In this document: piece after piece, positions 32,419 through 38,829 of the stretch
Layout: every line of letters begins with the position of its first letter
Numbering within the stretch: position 1 is the stretch's first letter
DNA from: Opitutia bacterium
Lineage (GTDB): Bacteria > Verrucomicrobiota > Verrucomicrobiia > Opitutales > Opitutaceae
Reading direction: 5' to 3'
Assembly: GCA_016199925.1 (NCBI GenBank)
Contig: JACQFT010000105.1
Location: forward strand, 1 to 38,829
Length of the DNA stretch: 38,829 nt
Program-made: the position numbers and the translations under genes
Notes under the pieces: model-generated
Told to the model about the DNA's origin: nothing
Seen by the model: only the letters and a program-made list of their open reading frames with translations
Database searches by the model: none

Positions 32419-33590
32419 GCAGCGCTCCGGTAACATCGCGGCGGTTGCGCGTGCTGCAATGCATCACGCGTCTCGGACTCGGCGGAGCCGAACGCGTGTC
32501 ATTCAACCTGATGGCCGCATTGCGCGCCGAGATCGACTTCGCGGTTTTCACGGTCCACGGCGCCATTGGCGACGAGGTAGGCGAAGGAATGCGATACGAA
32601 CTGGAAGCCAGCGGGACGCCGTGGTTCATAGGAACATGCGTGCCAATGAAACGTGGCGGCATGATTCCGGGAGCGATTTCACTGGCACGTGCGGTGCGCG
32701 AATTTCGCCCGGATATCATCCATTTTCACGCCGAAACGGCCGAAGCTTGCGGCGCTACGATGGTGATGCTCTTTGCCAAAGAGGGTCGATGCCCGATGAT
32801 TCGGACGATACACAATAGCGTCTTCTGGCGGTTCTGGCCGCGAGTTGGACGCTGGTGCGATCGACTCTTGTCCCGTGCCTACGTCGCGTGCGTCTCAGAA
32901 GCCGCGTGCGAAGAGTTTCTCCGCTACCGCACTGACAGCGGCGTCGGTGCGCTACCAGCACCGCCCGAGGTGATCTACAACGGCGTTGCGATTTCTCCGC
33001 GCGAGGCACACCGCAGCCCCCACCGCGCAAATGTGCGTCGCATTCTTTTCGCCGGACGTTTTGAGCCACAAAAAGGTTTGGATGTATTATGCCACGCTCT
33101 GCCGAAAGTCCGGCTGGAACCCGAAGTCACTGGCGAGATCACCTTCATGGGACACGGTCGTCAGGAACTGGAAGTGCGCGCACTGGCAGCACAGCCACCT
33201 GCCGGATGGAGTGTGACTGTGCGTCCGCCTGCCGCCGACCTCACGGAAATTTTTCCGCAATTCGATCTGGTCGTGATGCCGTCGCGCTTCGAGGGCCTCG
33301 GACTCATCGCCGTCGAAGCGACTCTGTGCGGACTGCCCATGGTGGCCACTGATGCCCCCGGCTTGCGCGAGGCTTTGCCGAGTAACTACCCGTGGCTGGC
33401 GCGACCAGACGATACCGACACCCTTACTCGTGCGATTAGCAAGGCTCTTTCGGAATCTTCGCGCTGGGCCGACGTGGTGAATGGCGCGCAGCAATTCGCG
33501 TTGGCGCGATTCGGTCCTGCTGCCATGGCTCGCGGTTACCAGCGCCTGTATTCGACCGCGGCAAAAGTCGATTTGACTTTTGTCCCTTAG
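32415..33590 (+). CDS. GT4-family glycosyltransferase
   Basis: A 391-residue GT-B enzyme with a Glyco_transf_4 N-terminus (LQCITRLGLGGAERVSFNL), HFHAETAEACG, the VIYNGVAI linker and a donor half with ILFAGRFEPQKGLDVL, FDLVVMPSRFEGLGLIAVEA (E-x7-E motif) and VATDAPGLREALP. Very likely one of the sugar-adding steps of the locus polymer. Translationally coupled to the flippase by the ATGA overlap. Confidence 0.9.
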   Translation: MSSAPVTSRRLRVLQCITRLGLGGAERVSFNLMAALRAEIDFAVFTVHGAIGDEVGEGMRYELEASGTPWFIGTCVPMKRGGMIPGAISLARAVREFRPDIIHFHAETAEACGATMVMLFAKEGRCPMIRTIHNSVFWRFWPRVGRWCDRLLSRAYVACVSEAACEEFLRYRTDSGVGALPAPPEVIYNGVAISPREAHRSPHRANVRRILFAGRFEPQKGLDVLCHALPKVRLEPEVTGEITFMGHGRQELEVRALAAQPPAGWSVTVRPPAADLTEIFPQFDLVVMPSRFEGLGLIAVEATLCGLPMVATDAPGLREALPSNYPWLARPDDTDTLTRAISKALSESSRWADVVNGAQQFALARFGPAAMARGYQRLYSTAAKVDLTFVP

Positions 33591-33692
33591 ACGCTGCTGC
33601 GGCCGAGGCTTCGCCGTGAAGCTGACTTGCATTCGAAAGGAACATTTTACATCCCAACTTATGGGCCGGCACACTTCCTTCAAATTATCTTC

Positions 33693-35219
33693 ATGCACCT
33701 TTGTCCCCTGAAAAAACGAATCTCACCTCAATCGCTGCTAATTGTTGCCACTCTCTTGGGAATTCTCGTTTTTCACCTTGCGCTTGTATACCGTGGCGCA
33801 GGTTTGTTTCGAGACCAACATCTGGGCGCGGCAATACAATACGCCAACGGCAGCATCGACCTGCTAAGTCCGATAATTGTCGGATTCAATGCGACCGGCA
33901 CCCCAACCCCACAAGAGATTCCCTTTTGGCAAGCTGCGACTGCCGCTGTGATGAAAGTCTTCGGACCTTGGTGGGGCTGGGGCAACGTCGTATCATGGAT
34001 ATTGTTCGCGACGTGCGTTTTTCCATTTTACCAACTCGCCAACAGACATCTCGGCCTTGCCGCTGCCCGCTGGTCGACACTCGCGTTGCTTCTACAGCCG
34101 TTAATTATATTGCAAGCGGGTCAAGCGGGAACCGACGGAACAGCTTTGGCCGTCATGATTTGGTTCGTCTGCGCAATGGATCTCATGCTCACTAGCGGTG
34201 GTTGGTTTTATTGCGTTGCCGCAGCATTGCTCGCCGCGCTTTCGGCGACCCAAAAGCTTCCGTTTTTCATGTCTGCCGGAATTGTCGGGATCGGTTTGGC
34301 TGCCTGCCAAAGGCCATTTTTGTGGCGTCGTTGGGTTCAGCTTGGTCTTGTTGGGTTGATCGGCGCGGGAATATTCTTTATCTGGAACTCATACGCTAGT
34401 CGAGAGCTGGGCCGGGCGGAATTTCCATTCCAAGAATTGCGAGCGAATACCCCCCTCATGAAGGACTGGTATTTCGGAAGCCTAAGCTATCGCGCTAACT
34501 TAATAAACTGGATTCGCGGCGGTTACCGCGTTTTGACGACGGTGCTCGGCACCTACGCGTTTTTACCTGTCGCTTTTTTATCCCTGCTAGACGCTAGACA
34601 ACGATTAGCTCGCTGGTGGCTCGCCGGAGCATTCGTTACAACACTCGTTTTCGCCCATCTTGTCTTGCACCATTGGCACTACTATTTGATGTGCAGCCCA
34701 GCGTTGGCACTATTGGTCGGCGGCGCTTTGGTAAAGCTTGCCGAATGGATCAGCGAACGACAACGCCTTCCTGAATGGATCGTCCCGAGCTTAGGATTCA
34801 CTATACTCATTTGCTCGGCGGTCCAAGGCTCCTATGCCAGTCATATTTTCTCCCGAGACGATTTCCCCCGAGACGTTGCCAAGATCATTTCTTCGCATAC
34901 GTCACCCGCCGAAAAATTATTGATCGCCGGTGGAGGATGGGGCGGCCAGGAGCTAATGCTAAGCGGTCGGATGGGACTCACACTAACTGATGCGGCCTTT
35001 CTCGAAAATCCGGCAACACTCGCCCGACTTAGGTCCCTCGGTTACACAAAATTGGTGCTATTGAGCCAGTCGCCGAAAAGGGCAGCTTTTGAGGTCATCG
35101 GTGACAGGCAAAAATCACGAAAGAACTGGAGCGATTTAGACACCCCAAGTTCCGCCAGATGGCAGAAAATCTTCGAGACAGAAGATCTTAGTATTCGGCT
35201 TCTGCCCAACGCCCCTTGA
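33693..35219 (+). CDS. GT-C membrane glycosyltransferase (PMT/ArnT-like)
   Basis: A protein of about 508 residues with roughly ten helices in the first 400. The first periplasmic loop has LFRDQHLG, where GT-C enzymes carry their acidic residue, and TPQEIPFWQAA. A C-terminal soluble part (SHTSPAEKLLIAGGGWGG) follows, as in other PMT_2 members. It would move a sugar from a polyprenyl phosphate to a periplasmic acceptor. ATG 33693 was preferred to TTG 33627. Base composition is visibly lower in GC than upstream genes. Confidence 0.78.
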   Translation: MHLCPLKKRISPQSLLIVATLLGILVFHLALVYRGAGLFRDQHLGAAIQYANGSIDLLSPIIVGFNATGTPTPQEIPFWQAATAAVMKVFGPWWGWGNVVSWILFATCVFPFYQLANRHLGLAAARWSTLALLLQPLIILQAGQAGTDGTALAVMIWFVCAMDLMLTSGGWFYCVAAALLAALSATQKLPFFMSAGIVGIGLAACQRPFLWRRWVQLGLVGLIGAGIFFIWNSYASRELGRAEFPFQELRANTPLMKDWYFGSLSYRANLINWIRGGYRVLTTVLGTYAFLPVAFLSLLDARQRLARWWLAGAFVTTLVFAHLVLHHWHYYLMCSPALALLVGGALVKLAEWISERQRLPEWIVPSLGFTILICSAVQGSYASHIFSRDDFPRDVAKIISSHTSPAEKLLIAGGGWGGQELMLSGRMGLTLTDAAFLENPATLARLRSLGYTKLVLLSQSPKRAAFEVIGDRQKSRKNWSDLDTPSSARWQKIFETEDLSIRLLPNAP

Positions 35220-35485
35220 ACCCACGCACATAGAGTGGGCCTTCTTATTTAAAGTAAAATTCGTTGTCGTCATTGGTAAACTAGGCCGTCACGACACGAT
35301 AATCCAACCGTTTGCCCGTCGAGATCAGTCCTTACGTATCGCTAGCCCACGATCTACCTCAAACTCGGGACAACTGCCTCCACTGATATCGCACAAAATT
35401 TCGCAAGACAAAGAGCGCTTCGTAAGATTCTTGTCGAACTACGTAACGGTTGCACGCGTCCGATAACCCAGTATTGCTGCACAGG
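35220..35485. other. 266-bp gap, relatively AT-rich, without a gene
   Basis: Between the GT-C and the ligase genes. It has many stop codons in all frames and no strong palindrome. It may hold a promoter for the last two exopolysaccharide genes; none could be picked with confidence. Confidence 0.4.
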
Positions 35486-36988
35486 ATGTTGCCCGGGTTA
35501 CGCAATTTTCTCGTCGCAATTACCGCCTCAGTTCTTGCGGTATGGATCGGCATTTCTTTGGCCCAGGAGGATTATTTTGTGGCCGCACTTTCGGCGGGCG
35601 CGAGCCTTTGGGTCGTCCTGTCTTGGACACGAGGTCCGTTGGCGGAAGCTTGGCTACTCGCTTTCCTGTTTGTCGGTTATGTCATCGGCAATCGTGGATT
35701 TGCTCAGATAAACCCCGTGCCGGGGTTACCGGTTTTTTTCAGCGAACTCGGTCTCGGATTTGCTTTTTCCATGGTTGTTCTGCGCTGTTCCCTGAAAAGA
35801 GAATTACCTCTGCGGCGTGATTGGCTTAACGGTCTCTTGTTGTTCTGGCTCGCGCTCGGAGCCGGACGACTCGCGCTGGATATCCGTCAATACGGATTCA
35901 TGGCGATGCGCGACTTCGCGATGGTTTATTACGTGCTGTATTTTTTCACGGCCCAGGCCCTCGCGCAGCACGAACCCTCGCGGCGCCTGCTTCATCAAGC
36001 GATCATTCTGACCTTCGCCGTGCTGCCGGTGGTTGGATTGCTCGCCACGACTCTCCCTGTCTTCTTTCTCACTCACTTCCTTGTCGCGGGCGTGCCGCTC
36101 ATTTTTATCAAAGGCGATTTGCTGGCGACGTTCCTTTTCACGGGATACGTCATATTATTGCCGAGCGCCAGGATTAGTTGGAACGATAGTTTGTGGCGGT
36201 GGGCCGCATCTCTTGTTTCGCTGACTCTCGGCCTAACCACCCTTTCACGGTCGAGCTTGGTTGGCCTTTTGGTCGCCATTGGCTGGCTCGCGCTGGCCGG
36301 TCGATTTCGTCACCTCAGAACCCTGATCACCGTTTGTGCGGTTGGCCTTTTCGCCGTCACGGTGTATTCATTGCTCCGACGCGAGGATTTCACCCGAACA
36401 AAAGCCTACGCCATCTACGAAGCAGCCGCCTCAATCTTCGACTACAGCGGCACGGCCAACTACGAGAACGAAATGAGCAGCAACAAGGGCGACAACAACC
36501 GCTTTCGCCTCATCTGGTGGAAAAACGTCGCCGAGGAAACACTTGCGACCTCTCCGGTGACGGGACTCGGGTTCGGCCACGACCTCGCCAAGGGATTTCT
36601 TCTCGAATATTACCCTACCAACGACACCGAATTCACGGCGCGAAGTCCGCACAATGTGTTCGTGACCGTCTTTGGCCGCATGGGCCTGTTGGGGGTTGCG
36701 GCCTTGCTGGCAATTTACTGGGTCATCGGACGGGGCACCGCACGCGCCGCGCAATTGGCCCGACTAGATTCGACCAAGCAGGACAACATGACTTTGTATG
36801 CGGCCATTTGGGTCATAATGATTAGCGCCTGCTTCGGGGTGGTGCTCGAGGGACCGATGGGCGCCATGCCGTTTTGGATCATGCTCGGGTTGGTTCACTT
36901 CGCGGCATCTGAAGTAAACGCCGCACCCATAGCCGCAGCCTTACCGACCAGTTGCGTGATCGATTCGATCAAGAGCGACAACCGGTAG
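35486..36988 (+). CDS. O-antigen ligase / polymerase-like (Wzy/WaaL) membrane protein
   Basis: A protein of about 500 residues with ten to twelve helices and a large periplasmic loop near residues 310-400. The Wzy_C signature is ARSPHNVFVTVFGRMGLLG, with the His typical of the ligase/polymerase family, preceded by GLGFGHDLAKG. In a Wzx/Wzy-type locus it would polymerise or ligate the repeat units in the periplasm. Start: ATG 35486; TTG 35450 would add 12 residues. The FkbM-type gene starts 12 bp after its stop. Confidence 0.83.
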   Translation: MLPGLRNFLVAITASVLAVWIGISLAQEDYFVAALSAGASLWVVLSWTRGPLAEAWLLAFLFVGYVIGNRGFAQINPVPGLPVFFSELGLGFAFSMVVLRCSLKRELPLRRDWLNGLLLFWLALGAGRLALDIRQYGFMAMRDFAMVYYVLYFFTAQALAQHEPSRRLLHQAIILTFAVLPVVGLLATTLPVFFLTHFLVAGVPLIFIKGDLLATFLFTGYVILLPSARISWNDSLWRWAASLVSLTLGLTTLSRSSLVGLLVAIGWLALAGRFRHLRTLITVCAVGLFAVTVYSLLRREDFTRTKAYAIYEAAASIFDYSGTANYENEMSSNKGDNNRFRLIWWKNVAEETLATSPVTGLGFGHDLAKGFLLEYYPTNDTEFTARSPHNVFVTVFGRMGLLGVAALLAIYWVIGRGTARAAQLARLDSTKQDNMTLYAAIWVIMISACFGVVLEGPMGAMPFWIMLGLVHFAASEVNAAPIAAALPTSCVIDSIKSDNR

Positions 36989-37000
36989 ACCCTGTTTCGC

Positions 37001-37909
37001 ATGAGCCTCATTTGGAAATTGCTGAGAGCGGAAAATTACTGGCAGCCGGGGCAATTGCCGCGACGCGCTTGGCGCAAACTTTCCGGTGTGAGTAGACGGC
37101 GGCATGCCACAGTTTTTTTGCCTTGGGGCCATCCCCTGGAAATAAACCCACAAGAATCCATCGGCCGTTCTATCACTGCTCTCAACAGTTTCGATTTACC
37201 CGTCGCTGAAACCATCTGGCGCCTGTTGGACGACGGGGAAACAGCCGCCGACATTGGCGCAAACATTGGTTATATGTCTTCGGCCATGGCAGCCCGTTTG
37301 TGCCGAGGCGGACGGGTGCTGTCCTTTGAGCCCATGCCGGAACTCGCGGCCCGACTCCGCATGAACGCCCACAGCTGGAGAGCACTCACAACCGCAACCA
37401 TCGAAATTCACGAGCTAGCCGTCAGTAACGATTCTGGGACCGCCACCCTATATTCCCCGCCGGATTTTGCCAACAACAACGGCCTCGCAAGTCTGCAACA
37501 TCCGACTGCTTCGGCGAGCCCCGGGACTGAAATCACCGTCCAATGCATGCGCTTGGACGACACTTTCCCCGAGCCGGGACGGCTGGCGCTGATCAAGGTC
37601 GACGTCGAAGGCAACGAATTCAATGTCTTCAGCGGTGCTAGCCAACTGCTCGATACTCGGCGTGTTCGAGATATTATTTTCGAAGAGAAGAATCCTTTTC
37701 CAACACCGTCGATTTCGTTCCTGGAATCCAAAGGCTACGCCGTGTTCCGCGTCGCACGAGGCTTGCTGGGTCCGGTTCTGCTGCCACCTCAGGCGAAAAA
37801 TTCCAAGGAAATCGATTCACCTACATTTCTCGGAACCATGGACCCTCAGCGCGCCTGCGAGCGATTTGCGCCTCGGGGTTGGTTTTCGCTGACAGGAAAA
37901 GAGATCTGA
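37001..37909 (+). CDS. FkbM-family methyltransferase
   Basis: A 302-residue SAM-dependent methyltransferase. The SAM motif is ADIGANIGYMSSAMA, followed by VLSFEPMPELAARL, ELAVSNDSGTATLY and the FkbM signature LIKVDVEGNEFNVFSGA. The C-terminal part reads IIFEEKNPFPTPSISFLESKGY, usual for the family. It probably O-methylates a sugar of the exopolysaccharide. It is the last gene of the low-GC block. Confidence 0.9.
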   Translation: MSLIWKLLRAENYWQPGQLPRRAWRKLSGVSRRRHATVFLPWGHPLEINPQESIGRSITALNSFDLPVAETIWRLLDDGETAADIGANIGYMSSAMAARLCRGGRVLSFEPMPELAARLRMNAHSWRALTTATIEIHELAVSNDSGTATLYSPPDFANNNGLASLQHPTASASPGTEITVQCMRLDDTFPEPGRLALIKVDVEGNEFNVFSGASQLLDTRRVRDIIFEEKNPFPTPSISFLESKGYAVFRVARGLLGPVLLPPQAKNSKEIDSPTFLGTMDPQRACERFAPRGWFSLTGKEI

Positions 37910-37936
37910 CTGCACCGCCTAGCTAAATTCCCCACT

Positions 37937-37955
37937 GCGCCGTTGCCAGCGGCGC
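37937..37955 (+). terminator. Possible hairpin terminator after the FkbM gene
   Basis: gcgccg (37937-37942) pairs with cggcgc (37950-37955) around a 7-nt loop, 28 bp after the stop. No T-run follows, so the call is weak. Confidence 0.3.
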
Positions 37956-37987
37956 ACCGGCGTGCTTAGTGGCGGCTTCTTCTTTTC

Positions 37988-38829
37988 GTGAAACGCAACC
38001 CGGCCCTCGATCTCGGCAATTTCTTCAAGTTCTCCACCCGCGAGCGCTTGGACTGGATCACGCCGGTCTGCCTCGTCGGCCTCGCGACGTTCGGCGTGTT
38101 CTTCATCTACAGCGCGCAGCTCGCCACCGGTCGCGAGCAGTGGCAGCAGCAGGTCGTGTGGCTCGCGCTCGGCGCCGTCGTCTATTTCTCGGTGTCGTTC
38201 GTGGACTACCGCCTCTGGCTGCGCTACTCGCACTGGGTCTATCTCGCCGCGCTGCTGCTCCTGCTCGTCGTCGTCGTGCCGGGCATCGGCCAGACGCGGA
38301 TGGGCGCGCGGCGCTGGCTGGATTTCGGCCCGATCTCGTTCCAGCCCTCGGAGGCGGCCAAGTTTGCCGTGCTGATCATGACGGCGTCGGTGCTGACCGG
38401 CGCGAAGATGGGCACGGTGCGCGACTCGTTGGCGACGCTGATCAAATTGGCTCTTGCCGCTGGAATACCCATGCTCTTGATCATCGCCCAGCCCGACCTC
38501 GGGTCGGCGCTCGTGATCGCCCCGATGGTCTTTGCCATGCTCTATGCCACCAATCTTTCCCTGCGGTTTTTTGCCTCGGCCGTAGGCGTGTTCGCCCTGC
38601 TCGTGGGCGTGGTGGCGCTCGACACCTGGAACTACGCGAACTTTCTCGAGAAAAACAACCTTTCGCCGACCACCGATCGCGGGGCCTACGAGGCGCACTC
38701 GCTGCTGCCGCTCCACGACTACCAGCGCAACCGCATCCTGGCCTTCGCCGCGCCCGACAAGATCGACCCCATGGGCATCGGCTGGAACCAGCGCCAGTCG
38801 CTCATCTCCGTCGGCTCCGGCGGCCTCAC
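37988..38829 (+). CDS. rodA: RodA, SEDS peptidoglycan glycosyltransferase (3' end beyond the window)
   Basis: The first 280 residues of a SEDS-family membrane protein that polymerises glycan strands for cell elongation. Visible are ERLDWITPVCLVGLATFGVFFIYSA at the N-terminus (first helix), GARRWLDFGPISFQPSE, AQPDLGSALV, a LLPLHDYQRNRILAF block typical of RodA, and GIGWNQRQSLISVGSGGL at the edge. GTG 37988 is the only reasonable start, with an in-frame stop 21 bp before it. GC content returns to the level of the left part of the window. The gene runs off the end. Confidence 0.92.
   Translation, partial: MKRNPALDLGNFFKFSTRERLDWITPVCLVGLATFGVFFIYSAQLATGREQWQQQVVWLALGAVVYFSVSFVDYRLWLRYSHWVYLAALLLLLVVVVPGIGQTRMGARRWLDFGPISFQPSEAAKFAVLIMTASVLTGAKMGTVRDSLATLIKLALAAGIPMLLIIAQPDLGSALVIAPMVFAMLYATNLSLRFFASAVGVFALLVGVVALDTWNYANFLEKNNLSPTTDRGAYEAHSLLPLHDYQRNRILAFAAPDKIDPMGIGWNQRQSLISVGSGGL

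Overview
This is a GC-rich chromosomal window from a Gram-negative bacterium. Two things suggest a member of the Verrucomicrobia, possibly Opitutaceae: an exosortase fused to an EpsI domain, and a plant-like GDP-mannose 3,5-epimerase of the kind known from Methylacidiphilum. The intergenic repeats also fit. This assignment is inference; there is no rRNA, tRNA or other taxonomic marker here.

Region 1 (1-3343) holds a PAP2 lipid phosphatase-like gene cut by the window edge, a convergent polysaccharide deacetylase, a chorismatase of the 3-hydroxybenzoate-forming type followed closely by a DUF502 membrane protein, and a 58-residue PLDc_N-like membrane peptide.

Region 2 (3412-16084, all minus strand) is a compact operon that reads as an aryl polyene / xanthomonadin-like pigment cluster. 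In transcription order it encodes a UbiE-like methyltransferase, a long acyl carrier protein, a FabF-like ketosynthase, two small lipoproteins, a second acyl carrier protein, a ketosynthase with its chain-length-factor partner, an LpxL-like acyltransferase carrying a -1 frameshift, a PlsC-like acyltransferase, a glycosyltransferase fused to a LolA-like domain, an MMPL-type RND exporter and an AMP-forming aryl/acyl ligase. The chorismatase next door could supply the aryl starter, as XanB2 does for xanthomonadin. No ketoreductase, dehydratase or thioesterase is visible, so these must lie outside the window or be borrowed from fatty-acid synthesis.

Region 3 (16315-19684, plus strand) has a class I methyltransferase, a CorA metal channel and a secreted M28 peptidase. 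It is followed by about 500 bp without a gene.

Region 4 (20193-37909) is an exopolysaccharide locus: a methyltransferase, a WecG/TagA glycosyltransferase, GDP-mannose 3,5-epimerase, an exosortase-EpsI fusion, two GT4 glycosyltransferases, a flippase, a GT-C glycosyltransferase, an O-antigen ligase/polymerase-like protein and an FkbM methyltransferase. A block of other genes sits inside it (exonuclease, HisN-like phosphatase, GT-C-like membrane protein, membrane urate oxidase PuuD, QueF). The last part (about 33600-37900) is visibly less GC-rich than its surroundings, which suggests exchange of the polymer-specific genes. The window ends inside rodA, where high GC returns.

Intergenic spaces carry several inverted-repeat elements. 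I saw no CRISPR array, insertion sequence, tRNA or rRNA, and no promoter I would defend.
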